Assembly (NCBI GenBank): GCA_027485405.1
Contig: JAIXRB010000038.1
Location: forward strand, 1-43,971
Direction: 5' to 3'
Length of the DNA stretch: 43,971 bases
DNA from: Leptospiraceae bacterium
Lineage (GTDB): Bacteria; Spirochaetota; Leptospiria; Leptospirales; Leptospiraceae
Part shown: in pieces, positions 33,797-42,127 of the stretch
Layout: each line of letters starts with the position of its first letter
Numbering within the stretch: the stretch's first letter is position 1
Made by a program: the position numbers and the translations under genes
Notes under the pieces: generated by a model
What the model was told of the DNA's origin: nothing
The model's input: only the letters and a program-made list of their open reading frames with translations
Databases searched by the model: none

Positions 33797-36154
33797 ATGG
33801 AAAAAATCAGTGAAAACCCCCTCTTAGTCAAATGGACAAAAATCCCAGAAAACCCTGGCGCTAAGCGTAGCCTCATCCTAGCGATTCGAGTCCTTCTGGT
33901 CTCGGTCCACAGGTTCATAAAAGATGAATGCCTTATGATGGCATCCAGTTTAGCATACACTACAATTGTTACTCTTGTTCCTACTTTAACTGTAGTCTTT
34001 GCTCTTTTGACTGTTGCGTCTGGAATCCAAAACAGACAAGGCGAGATCTTCGATGAAGTCAGTGGTTTTTTAGTTAAAAACAACATACAGTTTGATATCA
34101 CACCCTATTGGGAAACGTTAAGCGATATCATTAGCACTGCTTCTCAAATCGGGGCTGTTGGTTTTGTTGTCTTTATATTTTCTGCCACAGCAGTTTTACG
34201 GTCCACGGAAAGAGCTTTCCATTTTATCTGGAGAATCGATACACATAGAAGTTTTGTTAACAAGTTTGTGTTCTATTTCTTTCTTATCTCCTTTGGTCCC
34301 CTACTCTTTGCCATTGGAAAAGGCTTCTCTGATAAAATAACAGATGTTTTCAGAGCACCTCACTTGAAATCTCTTGCCTTGACCTCGGACGGAACCATCT
34401 GGGTAGCTGGAGAAAAAGGAAACATTGGTAAAGTTACCGGGCTCAATGCCCCCATCCAATTCATTCCTAAATCATCTATTGATTTTGAAAATATGCTCTG
34501 TGTGGATTTCTCTGGAATCGAAACGGGGACTTGTAAAAAACCAGATATAAGTAAAGAGAACTTCTTTCGAATACGAAGCTTTGAAACTAGTCTATTTTCT
34601 CTCTCAGAAGAAGGTACGCTTCTTTTCTCCAGTGACTTGGGTAAAACATGGAAGATCCATACTCTAAAGAACCTACTTATCAAAGACTTTGGAATCTCAG
34701 ATCTAAAAACAATTTTCATTTTAACGGACGATACACGAACTCTCCGCTATGAAATTGGTGTCAAACTGGAAGAGATTTCAAAATTCACAGAAAAAGGCAT
34801 CACTCCTGTTCGAGTCCGTTTCTTCACTGAAAAAGAAGGCTTTGTTTTAGACAAAGAAGGAAGACTTTGGAAAACCGCTGATGGCGGAAAAACCTTTGCT
34901 TCCTTCCAGGTTTCTCCAAAACCCTTAAACGATATCTTTTTCCTAAGCAGAACATTGGGTTTTGTGGTGGGAGATGGGGGAGCCATTTACCGGACAAAAG
35001 ATGGGGGCAATACCTGGATCAGTTTAAATCACAAAAGATATTCGTATGATCGGGTCTGGGTTTTTTCAAGCCCCAAAAAACAAGACTATGATGTCTTTGT
35101 ATTAAACAACTTAGGAGATATTCTTCTTTCGGAAGATGAAGGAGAGAATTGGAAAATCGCCTATCACCCTTCTGGCGGAGATCTCTTAGATATGATCCAT
35201 CTAGCAAAGACCGGGCTCTTATCTGAAGATGGTGGCGGAGAAACGGATTCCGAAGTTGAATCCACTGGTGACCCTGAGGATCCAACAGCGAATGCAGTGA
35301 GCCTCAACAAAGATATGTTAGGAATAATTGCCGTCGGAGAATATAAAAAAATGATCCGAATCGAGCAAGATTCAAAAGGTCAAATGCTCTGGAAAAAATA
35401 CCAAGGCGGAGCAAAAATCTTTTCTATCTATACCATCCTAAAAGTTACAATTCCTTTGATTTCCATTTGGTTGTTCTTTATTTTACTCTTCACTTTGGTT
35501 CCAAATACTAAGGTTCCCATGCATGCGGCACTGATCGGTTCTGCCGTCACTGGTGTCATTCTAATTCTTTTCTTCTGGGGCTTTTTGAATATATATCTTA
35601 CCAGTTTTACTGAAAAGACAATGATCATTTACAAAGCTTTGGCGGCAGTGCCGGTTTTTCTTTTGAGCATTTACTCTGTAGGAGCCATTGTTCTTTTTGG
35701 AGCCGAAGTGACTGCGACTTTACAGTTTCCAGATCGCTATTTAGTGCCAAAGCATCCTTTTGATGATGCTGACGAATACATCAAATACGAGTTTTACCAT
35801 GCACTTAGATTTTTGGCGTATGTTTATCAATACCAAGATAAACAAGGAAAACTAATTCCTCTAGCAGAAATGAAGAAGAGATTGAATCTTCCAGAAAGGG
35901 AAGTGAAACTAATCAAAGAAGCGCTAGAAAAAGCGGATTTGATTTCATTGAACGAAAAAGGGAACATAGCCCCCATTCGATTGAAAGAACAAGTCAATCT
36001 ATACGAACTCTACCAAAAAACAATTTCATTCACTTTGGGTGTTCCTGAAACAAAAGACCCTAGTCTTCCGCAAGCGAGCCTTGGTCTTTCTCAACTAGAG
36101 GATAAGGTAAAAGTCCACCTGAGCTCTATCTCTTTGAAGGATGTGGCTCTTTGA
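33797..36154 (+). CDS. YihY/BrkB-family membrane protein interrupted by a beta-propeller-like domain
   Basis: The 785-residue product is a YihY (UPF0761) membrane protein split by a large insert. Residues 1-181 contain helices 1-3, with the family patterns MMASSLAYTTIVTLVPTL and FYFFLISFGPLLFAIG. Residues 541-645 contain the rest (FTLVPNTKVPMHAALIGS, then FLLSIYSVGAIVLFGAEV). Between them about 360 residues carry four Asp-box motifs (SSDLGKTW, TADGGKTF, TKDGGNTW, SEDEGENW) typical of BNR/YCF48/sialidase propeller blades. By family topology the insert should face the periplasm. The C-terminal 130 residues are soluble and helical, possibly a winged helix. AGGA precedes the ATG. Function is unknown. 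Confidence 0.88.
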   Translation: MEKISENPLLVKWTKIPENPGAKRSLILAIRVLLVSVHRFIKDECLMMASSLAYTTIVTLVPTLTVVFALLTVASGIQNRQGEIFDEVSGFLVKNNIQFDITPYWETLSDIISTASQIGAVGFVVFIFSATAVLRSTERAFHFIWRIDTHRSFVNKFVFYFFLISFGPLLFAIGKGFSDKITDVFRAPHLKSLALTSDGTIWVAGEKGNIGKVTGLNAPIQFIPKSSIDFENMLCVDFSGIETGTCKKPDISKENFFRIRSFETSLFSLSEEGTLLFSSDLGKTWKIHTLKNLLIKDFGISDLKTIFILTDDTRTLRYEIGVKLEEISKFTEKGITPVRVRFFTEKEGFVLDKEGRLWKTADGGKTFASFQVSPKPLNDIFFLSRTLGFVVGDGGAIYRTKDGGNTWISLNHKRYSYDRVWVFSSPKKQDYDVFVLNNLGDILLSEDEGENWKIAYHPSGGDLLDMIHLAKTGLLSEDGGGETDSEVESTGDPEDPTANAVSLNKDMLGIIAVGEYKKMIRIEQDSKGQMLWKKYQGGAKIFSIYTILKVTIPLISIWLFFILLFTLVPNTKVPMHAALIGSAVTGVILILFFWGFLNIYLTSFTEKTMIIYKALAAVPVFLLSIYSVGAIVLFGAEVTATLQFPDRYLVPKHPFDDADEYIKYEFYHALRFLAYVYQYQDKQGKLIPLAEMKKRLNLPEREVKLIKEALEKADLISLNEKGNIAPIRLKEQVNLYELYQKTISFTLGVPETKDPSLPQASLGLSQLEDKVKVHLSSISLKDVAL

Positions 36155-36155
36155 T

Positions 36156-36632
36156 TTACTGATACGCTTTTTTGGCAACTGGCGGGAGAGAGGCAGACAT
36201 CTGTTTGTAAATCTCTTCTGCCAAACCCAAACTTTCGTTTTTAGAAATGTTTTTTGAGTATTCGTCGTATAGCATATCTTCAAAAATTTCTTCAGCATAA
36301 CCGCCATCGATTAACTTTTCTTTTTGAACGTTTTTCTTCATCTCTTTGAGCATCATTTTGACAAAGACTGATTCAAATTCAACCGAGGCATCGAACAGCT
36401 TTTTTCTATAGGGATCATTTGCTGTTTCTTCCCTAATGTTTTGCGGAACGCGAAGTGAACTAGAGCTCACTTGACCTTGCAGTTCATTCCGTTCTTCCAT
36501 CAATTTCTGGAATGGAGATAGATTGCCAGATTCAGTGGCAGATACATTTGACTTAGGCATAGACTGTAAAATGCGATCTTCTCTGGAGCGAGACATACGA
36601 TTTGAATAATCATTGATTGAAAAAATATCCAT
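36156..36632 (-). CDS. flgJ: FlgJ-like rod-binding protein
   Basis: The 158-residue product matches the N-terminal rod-binding domain of FlgJ (LFDASVEFESVFVKMMLKEM, then GGYAEEIFEDMLYDEYSK). It lacks the muramidase domain found in enterobacterial FlgJ, as in many non-gammaproteobacteria, so another enzyme must open the cell wall for the rod. AGAGGA precedes the ATG. It is the last gene of the flg operon, 10 bases after flgI, and converges with the YihY-like gene with one base between. Confidence 0.92.
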   Translation of the reverse strand: MDIFSINDYSNRMSRSREDRILQSMPKSNVSATESGNLSPFQKLMEERNELQGQVSSSSLRVPQNIREETANDPYRKKLFDASVEFESVFVKMMLKEMKKNVQKEKLIDGGYAEEIFEDMLYDEYSKNISKNESLGLAEEIYKQMSASLPPVAKKAYQ

Positions 36633-36642
36633 GTTTTTCCTC

Positions 36643-37740
36643 TTATTGAACGATGAGCTCTGCCTTCAAAGCCCCTTGTTTTTTCAATGCTTCCAAGATA
36701 GAAATAATGTCTCTGGTCGAAGCTCCCACCTTATTCAAAGCATCGACAACATCTGAAACTTGGGTTGATTCTTTTAAAACAAATACCGAATCGCCTTTGT
36801 CATCTTCGGGCAGAGGAAAGAGAAACCGCTGTTTTTTAGGGCTTGCCACTTGGATCGTAAGGCCTTGCTGAGAAATAGCCACTTCATCTATTGCAATTCC
36901 AGCTCCCATAACAATGGTACCAGTTCTTTCATTGATCACAACCCTTGCCACTGTTTCCGGTGTCAATGTGAGATTTTCTAATTTACTTAGAAAAACTGTG
37001 TCAATTTTTCCATTCCCATTTGTTCCAGCAGGTACGGGTACAGAAAGTTCGGTGGCACTTAAAACCTCAGGTTCAACGCTCAATCCACCTTTGATTGCTT
37101 CCACAACAGCATTGAGGGTAGCATAGTCTTTTTCTATTAAGGTGATTCTAACTTGGTTAAGGACTAGATTAGAAGGGACTGATTTTTCTAAGATTGCCCC
37201 GTTTAATACGATTCCTGTGTTCGTACTTCCTTTTTTTTCCGCAATCCCTTTGCCTTTTTTATCTTTTCCACCAAATTGAAGAACTCCGCTTGCAACAGCG
37301 ATGGTTTCTCCATTGCCAGCTTTCAGTGGGGATTGCAAAAGGACACCCCCTTCCAATGATCTTGCGTCTCCCAGACTCGAAACAATCACATCGATCCGTT
37401 CACCTTCTTTGAGAGAGACGGAAACACTAGCTGTCAAGATCACACTTGCAGTGTTTCTCGGTTCGCGAATGGGTTTTTTAGTGTTTACTCCCAACTGAGC
37501 CAAATAATTTGCCAATGCTTCTTCCGTTAGAGGGCTTTTCGTATCGCCTGAACCATTTAGTCCAACGACGAGTCCGTATCCTGTGAGTTGGTTTTCTCGG
37601 ATGGGATTGATTTTAGCGATATCTTTTAGTTTTACTTCCACTGCAAAAAGAGCAAAAGGTGGAATGAGGAAACAAAGAGCTAGGAAGCAAGTAGCAAAAA
37701 AGACGGTTCTTTGTTTAGAATACAAACGTGCGTTTCTCAT
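36643..37740 (-). CDS. flgI: Flagellar P-ring protein
   Basis: The 365-residue protein has an N-terminal signal peptide (about residues 12-33) and the FlgI sequence throughout: VKLKDIAKINPIRENQLTGY, then GLVVGLNGSGD, RNTASVILTASV, DVIVSSLGDARSLEGG, and C-terminal VSDVVDALNKVGASTRDIIS. FlgI forms the periplasmic P ring around the rod. Its ATG overlaps the flgH stop (ATGA). In a spirochaete the flagellum stays in the periplasm, so the ring would act as a bushing at or near the peptidoglycan. Confidence 0.96.
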   Translation of the reverse strand: MRNARLYSKQRTVFFATCFLALCFLIPPFALFAVEVKLKDIAKINPIRENQLTGYGLVVGLNGSGDTKSPLTEEALANYLAQLGVNTKKPIREPRNTASVILTASVSVSLKEGERIDVIVSSLGDARSLEGGVLLQSPLKAGNGETIAVASGVLQFGGKDKKGKGIAEKKGSTNTGIVLNGAILEKSVPSNLVLNQVRITLIEKDYATLNAVVEAIKGGLSVEPEVLSATELSVPVPAGTNGNGKIDTVFLSKLENLTLTPETVARVVINERTGTIVMGAGIAIDEVAISQQGLTIQVASPKKQRFLFPLPEDDKGDSVFVLKESTQVSDVVDALNKVGASTRDIISILEALKKQGALKAELIVQ

Positions 37741-38486
37741 TCGCTACTCTCTCCCAAAACTCTCTTGATGTTTTTCATAAGGATATCTTGCTTTTCCTGC
37801 TCTGAGAGCTCAGCTTTGACTGACGTGGTTCCGTCTGGGTTCTGGATTCGTTTGACTTGGAGATTAGGATCCTTTAGGTCTTTGGGAGTAAGAGTACCTT
37901 TGTATTCCAATCTCAGGTTTGCCACTTGGTCACTGGATACATTTCTAGCTTTATCCAAATCTTCCGGGCTTACAATCCCTGTCAGTCGGAGACTTACATT
38001 CTCTTCTCCAAAGTTAAAGGTTCTCTGCCCTTCCAAAGTGAGAGCTCCGGACCCAGGATCGATGCTAGTAACCACTACTGCCATAGCTCCCAGGATTTTA
38101 CTCTGGGTTTTGGATTTTCCAACTTTTGATCGCATGAAAGTGTTTCGGGTGTTGAAAGCGGGCATATCGTTGATTAACTTTTTGTCTGGAACTGTCTTCA
38201 CATCCGTATCAAAAGTAGCTTTGTACTCTGATTCGTATTCTGCCTTGATTCCTTGTTTTAAGATGACTTTTACGATCGAACCAGGAGAAACAAATTTAGG
38301 ATACGAGTAAGGATCTTTGTCTTTCCAAAGTGAATTCGCTTTCAAATCGGAAGTGGACCCGAATTGCTCTTTGGATTGGAAAAGAGTCTGCAATCCAGGG
38401 AATCTCTCAAACAGAAAAAGACAAAGGAGACCTTGCAAGCTTAAGTGTATTAGAAACCAAAACAAACTTCCCAGTTTTTGAATCAT
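37737..38486 (-). CDS. flgH: Flagellar L-ring-like protein
   Basis: The 249-residue protein has the FlgH pattern: NSLWKDKDPYSYPKFVSPGS, a central region with KSKTQSKILGAMAVVVTSID, and LTLEGQRTFNFGEENVSLRLTGIVSPEDL. These are conserved FlgH features. The start codon follows the flgA stop directly. The N-terminus is hydrophobic, but the only cysteine (GLLC) is followed by more hydrophobic residues, so the usual FlgH lipobox is not convincing. Normally FlgH is a lipoprotein ring in the outer membrane. Here an anchored or soluble periplasmic ring is possible. Confidence 0.88.
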   Translation of the reverse strand: MIQKLGSLFWFLIHLSLQGLLCLFLFERFPGLQTLFQSKEQFGSTSDLKANSLWKDKDPYSYPKFVSPGSIVKVILKQGIKAEYESEYKATFDTDVKTVPDKKLINDMPAFNTRNTFMRSKVGKSKTQSKILGAMAVVVTSIDPGSGALTLEGQRTFNFGEENVSLRLTGIVSPEDLDKARNVSSDQVANLRLEYKGTLTPKDLKDPNLQVKRIQNPDGTTSVKAELSEQEKQDILMKNIKRVLGESSE

Positions 38487-39461
38487 TTATATCTTAACCT
38501 CGCAAATCCCAGGACCTTTGATTTCAGCATTTAGAATCCTCGATGAAGTGAGATTCATCACTCGAATTCTAGAGCCTTCATTTCCTGATTCCAATGCTCT
38601 AGCTCTAACTTTTACTAATACAGTTTCCAAAGCTAAGACCAATTGAACCTCTTGTCCCCGTTCAACGGTATTCAACTGTCTGATTTGTTTTTTTAAGAGC
38701 GGCTTGCCTTTGCCCAGATCATTCAAAGCTGTTTTGCCTACTGGACTTTCGGTAACATAATCACTTCCGGATTCTGAATCAAAGAAACTCAATTTCTGAA
38801 TATCTTCCGCACCTAAAATCTGCTTTGCTGGGACTTCTTTGTTTGTAAAATAAGCTTCCTTTTTTGTTTCAATCAAAAAGGACAATGGAATGGAATGAAT
38901 CTTCTCATCATTTACAAAGAAATCCAAAGGGAAGATTCGTTTCCCAGGTCTTATCTCTTTTCCAATTTTTCTAAACTGATACTTAACTTTAGAAGAAGGA
39001 AATTTTTCCGAAGTGCTTTCTAGCATCAATCGAATTTCCTCATCCGATGTTTCCGTTTCATTTTTAATGGTTTCGAGCAACACTTTCGTAAGGGATTCTT
39101 TCGAAACATCTTCGGTAAATGGAATCACCCAAGCACCTATGCCCTGGACACTGAGTCCCGCTGTTTCTAAACCTTTGCGGGAGAAACCGGCATGGATGTA
39201 TTGCTTTGCTTGTTCAGGAGTGAGATAGAAAGGTTCTTGAACGGAGGCAAGAAGTAGGTTTTCTTCTCCTTTGCATCGAACCAAATCACAGAGTTTTAGT
39301 TCGTTAGTTTCAAGAACCACTTTTGTCTTCATATAAAAGCGAGTTTCCGTAATTTCCTTTGCGGATAGCTCTGCCGAAACAAATGAAAATGATAAAGCCA
39401 AAAAGATAAAGTTTATCTGTAAAGTTTTTCTAATTTGGCTTTGAATCACAGCAAGTTTCAT
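38487..39461 (-). CDS. flgA: P-ring assembly chaperone FlgA
   Basis: The 324-residue exported protein has an N-terminal signal segment and a C-terminal SAF domain (about residues 205-320; TNKEVPAKQILGAEDIQKLS, then SPVGKTALNDLGKGKPLL, then QLNTVERGQEVQLVL, ending RVMNLTSSRILNAEIKGPG). FlgA helps FlgI form the P ring. It is longer than enterobacterial FlgA because of a divergent N-terminal half. It lies between flgG (18 bases before) and flgH (adjacent), a normal flagellar order. Confidence 0.93.
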   Translation of the reverse strand: MKLAVIQSQIRKTLQINFIFLALSFSFVSAELSAKEITETRFYMKTKVVLETNELKLCDLVRCKGEENLLLASVQEPFYLTPEQAKQYIHAGFSRKGLETAGLSVQGIGAWVIPFTEDVSKESLTKVLLETIKNETETSDEEIRLMLESTSEKFPSSKVKYQFRKIGKEIRPGKRIFPLDFFVNDEKIHSIPLSFLIETKKEAYFTNKEVPAKQILGAEDIQKLSFFDSESGSDYVTESPVGKTALNDLGKGKPLLKKQIRQLNTVERGQEVQLVLALETVLVKVRARALESGNEGSRIRVMNLTSSRILNAEIKGPGICEVKI

Positions 39462-39479
39462 AGTTTAAGTTCTATGTTC

Positions 39480-40277
39480 TTATCTCTTGAGACCAATTGC
39501 CGTAGAGAGCATGTTATCTGAAGTTTGAATCGTTTTTGAATTCGATTCATAAGCTCTCTGTGCCACAATCATGTTCACCATTTCTTCCACGATTTTTACG
39601 TTACTCATCTCTAAGAAGCCTTGCAAAACGCTTCCGTAGCCTTCTTGGCTAGGCATCCCTGGAATCTCTGGACCAGAAGCAACCGTTTCTCGAAATAAGT
39701 TTTTTCCAACAGCTTGGAGACCAGCTGGGTTAACAAAACGATAGAGTTCAATTTGTCCAATGGTGGTGGGTCTTATGTCATTGCCAATTTTCACAGTGAC
39801 TTCACCTTCTTCCGCAACCATGAGTGTATTTAAAATCGCATTTTCAGGCAAAATGATCGGAGGTTCTAAAAGGTAACCATTGGAAGTAACAATTTGTTGG
39901 TTAGAATCGATTTTAAAAGACCCGTCCCTAGTAAAATTAAATGTGCCATCCGGCATTTGGATTTTAAAGAATCCCATCTCACCGGTTAGGGCAAGGTCTA
40001 ACTTATTGCCTGTGGCTTGGAAAGAACCGATTTCAAATAATTTCTGTGTAGCGGCTACTTTTACCCCGTGACCGACATTGATTCCAGTGGGAATTTCGGA
40101 AACAGATGTAGCAGGCGTTCCAGCTAAAACTTGGTGCTGGTAAACTAGGTCTTCAAAGTCAGCTCTATTTTTCTTAAATCCAGTCGTATTGACGTTCGCT
40201 AGGTTGTTCGCAACTGTATCGATATGGAATTGTTGGGCAATCATACCCGTCGCACCGGTCCAAAGTGATCTCATCAT
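39480..40277 (-). CDS. flgG: Flagellar distal rod protein FlgG
   Basis: The 265-residue rod protein has the FlgG N-terminus (MRSLWTGATGMIAQQ, then TVANNLANVNTTGFKKNRADF, then EDLVYQ), including the FlgG-specific segment after the D0 domain. The C-terminus EEMVNMIVAQRAYESNSKTI, then TSDNMLSTA is equally typical. The start is ATGATG, with GAGAGGA upstream. It is first in flgG-A-H-I-J. A GCCGATAC sequence like a sigma-28 -10 box lies 25-32 bases upstream. Confidence 0.97.
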   Translation of the reverse strand: MMRSLWTGATGMIAQQFHIDTVANNLANVNTTGFKKNRADFEDLVYQHQVLAGTPATSVSEIPTGINVGHGVKVAATQKLFEIGSFQATGNKLDLALTGEMGFFKIQMPDGTFNFTRDGSFKIDSNQQIVTSNGYLLEPPIILPENAILNTLMVAEEGEVTVKIGNDIRPTTIGQIELYRFVNPAGLQAVGKNLFRETVASGPEIPGMPSQEGYGSVLQGFLEMSNVKIVEEMVNMIVAQRAYESNSKTIQTSDNMLSTAIGLKR

Positions 40278-40301
40278 AGCGGGAATCCTCTCATGGGATT
40301 T

Positions 40302-40309
40302 GTATCGGC
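40302..40309 (-). promoter_or_regulatory. Sigma-28-like -10 element upstream of flgG
   Basis: On the minus strand GCCGATAC matches the flagellar sigma-28 -10 consensus GCCGATAA at 7 of 8 positions. The expected -35 (TAAAGTTT) eleven bases upstream matches only about half. A start near 40295 would give a short leader containing the flgG ribosome binding site. Confidence 0.3.
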
Positions 40310-40352
40310 GGACTTTGATAATTCCGTAAGTGCGTTTTTTTTTAATTATGTC

Positions 40353-40793
40353 TTATTTTTCACCTGTGCTTCCAAAGCCCTTTTCTCCTCTCTCTGTCTC
40401 ATCCAACTGAGCTACTTCCTCAAGCTTTGGGGTCTCATACTTTCGAAATAGAATTTGGGCAATCCTTTGCCCTGGTTCTAGGGCAAAGGGCTTTCCGCTT
40501 AGATTCAAAAGCGGAACAAAAATCTCACCGCGGTAGTCGTCATCAATGGTTCCAGGGCTGTTGGGGATGAGGATTCGGTTTTTGGTTGAGAACCCTGACC
40601 TAGGTCTCACTTCCCCCTCCCATCCCGCAGGCAATGCCAGGGCGATTCCCGTGGGCACAAATACAACCTCTCCTGGTGGAAGGAGAATGTTCTCTTCCAA
40701 GCAGGCGGCTAGGTCAAAGCCTGCCGCACCTTGGGTTTTTCGTTCTGGTGCCAGAGCTCCAGGTCGCAGTGCCTTCCAAAAAACGCTCGTCAT
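40353..40793 (-). CDS. dut: dUTP diphosphatase
   Basis: The 146-residue trimeric dUTPase has all five family motifs: AAGFDLAA (1), RPRSGFSTKN (2), PNSPGTIDDDYRGEI (3), PGQRIAQILF (4) and EKGFGSTG (5). It converts dUTP to dUMP, preventing uracil in DNA. The ATG is three bases after the M16 peptidase stop with no clear ribosome binding site, so it is likely coupled. Confidence 0.97.
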   Translation of the reverse strand: MTSVFWKALRPGALAPERKTQGAAGFDLAACLEENILLPPGEVVFVPTGIALALPAGWEGEVRPRSGFSTKNRILIPNSPGTIDDDYRGEIFVPLLNLSGKPFALEPGQRIAQILFRKYETPKLEEVAQLDETERGEKGFGSTGEK

Positions 40794-40796
40794 GGA

Positions 40797-42098
40797 TTAC
40801 AGAAGTTGATTGGGGATTTTTTCGAATTTGGTTTCGGAGATGTCTCCGATGCAGGAAAGTTGAAATGTCGGATTTGCAAAGGCATGCTGAATTGATTTGT
40901 CGATGTCTTCTAAGGTGATGCTTTTGACAGCTTTCATTCTGTCTTGTAAGGAAAAATACCGCCCAAAGTAGATCTCTTGTAAGCCCATATTGTTCATTCG
41001 GTTTTCAGGCAATTCTGATCCAATTGCCATACTGCCCAACTGATTGCTTTTGGCGTCTTCTAACTCTTTTTTGGTGATTCCGCTAGTGACTAGATTTTTT
41101 AGCTCTTCTAACAACAAACGAACACATTTCTCTGTTTTGTCTTTGGAGGTCGAACAAAAAATAGTAAAGACTCCCGTACTTCTATAAAAAGTCGGAAAAC
41201 TGTATATCGAGTAGCACAAACCTTGCGTTTCGCGGATGTTTTGAAACAGGCGACTTGACATGCCCCCACCTAAAATAGTGGAAAGAGTTTGAAAACAAGT
41301 CATCCCATGAAAGTCACGAGGAATTCCGTTTGCCCCTAGCATAATACTGATTTGCTCGATTTTTCTTTTTTCGAGGTTTTTGGAAAAATGTTTCTTTGGC
41401 TCTTTATCTTTTGAGTCTTTTCCCATAACTTTTGTTTTTGGGACTTTGCCTTTTGGGTTGGGAAAAGAAAAATAGTCTTCAGCAAGCTTGACAACTGCCT
41501 TCCATTGCAGGTTGCCAGAAACGGAAAGAACCATGTTTGCTGGATAGTAATGCTTTTCGTAAAAGGCCTTTAGCTTGGGTCGCTTGATGGCTAAAATGGA
41601 TTCTTTGGTTCCAATAATGTCTTTGCCATAGGCTGAACCCTTGTAAAGATTTCGAAAGTAAAAGTCATATAAAAAATCATCGGGAGCATCTTCATAAGAT
41701 CTCATTTCTTCGATGACTACTTGTTTTTCGGTTTCAATGTCTTTTTCTAAAAACTTGGGACGAAACACCATATCGGATAAAATGTCAAAGGCAAGCTTAG
41801 AATCAGATTTGCTAGCTACTACATAGTATTGCGTATATTCTTTGCTAGTGGATCCATTTAGAATGCCCCCTACTCGCTCAATGTCTGATGCAATTTGCTT
41901 TGAAGTTCGAGTTTCCGAGTCTTTGAAGAGCATATGCTCCAAAAAATGAAAGTAGCCTGCTTCTGAATTTTCTTCGGCAATGGAACCTTCTTTGACAAAA
42001 AGTCCCACAGCCATAGAAGCAGAGTGCTTCATTTGTTGAAACAAGAGGGTGAGCCCATTTGGCAAAACAATGCGAGACAACTCGTCTGAAATAGCCAA
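40797..42098 (-). CDS. M16 zinc metallopeptidase
   Basis: The 433-residue peptidase of the insulinase/mitochondrial-processing-peptidase family has the inverted zinc motif HFLEH (residues 51-55), with the distant Glu about 76 residues on (IEEMRSYEDAPDD). ILGGGMSSRLFQNIRETQGL, then CYSIYSF is the conserved C-terminal half-domain pattern. A strong AAGGAGGG precedes the TTG start at 42098. The pnp-M16-dut order is widespread in bacteria. The natural substrate is not known. Confidence 0.95.
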   Translation of the reverse strand: MAISDELSRIVLPNGLTLLFQQMKHSASMAVGLFVKEGSIAEENSEAGYFHFLEHMLFKDSETRTSKQIASDIERVGGILNGSTSKEYTQYYVVASKSDSKLAFDILSDMVFRPKFLEKDIETEKQVVIEEMRSYEDAPDDFLYDFYFRNLYKGSAYGKDIIGTKESILAIKRPKLKAFYEKHYYPANMVLSVSGNLQWKAVVKLAEDYFSFPNPKGKVPKTKVMGKDSKDKEPKKHFSKNLEKRKIEQISIMLGANGIPRDFHGMTCFQTLSTILGGGMSSRLFQNIRETQGLCYSIYSFPTFYRSTGVFTIFCSTSKDKTEKCVRLLLEELKNLVTSGITKKELEDAKSNQLGSMAIGSELPENRMNNMGLQEIYFGRYFSLQDRMKAVKSITLEDIDKSIQHAFANPTFQLSCIGDISETKFEKIPNQLL

Positions 42099-42127
42099 AG
42101 CGCCCTCCTTTTTAAAATGAGTCTGTT

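Noticed and set aside
37711..38310. Long plus-strand open frame (199 codons) opposite flgH and the start of flgI
   Set aside because: It lies antisense to clearly recognisable flgH and flgI sequence and its translation has no family resemblance.
40318..40352. Terminator between dut and flgG
   Set aside because: A run of T follows a weak stem only on the plus strand. On the minus strand, where both genes are read, it is an A-run, so it cannot end dut transcription in the usual way.
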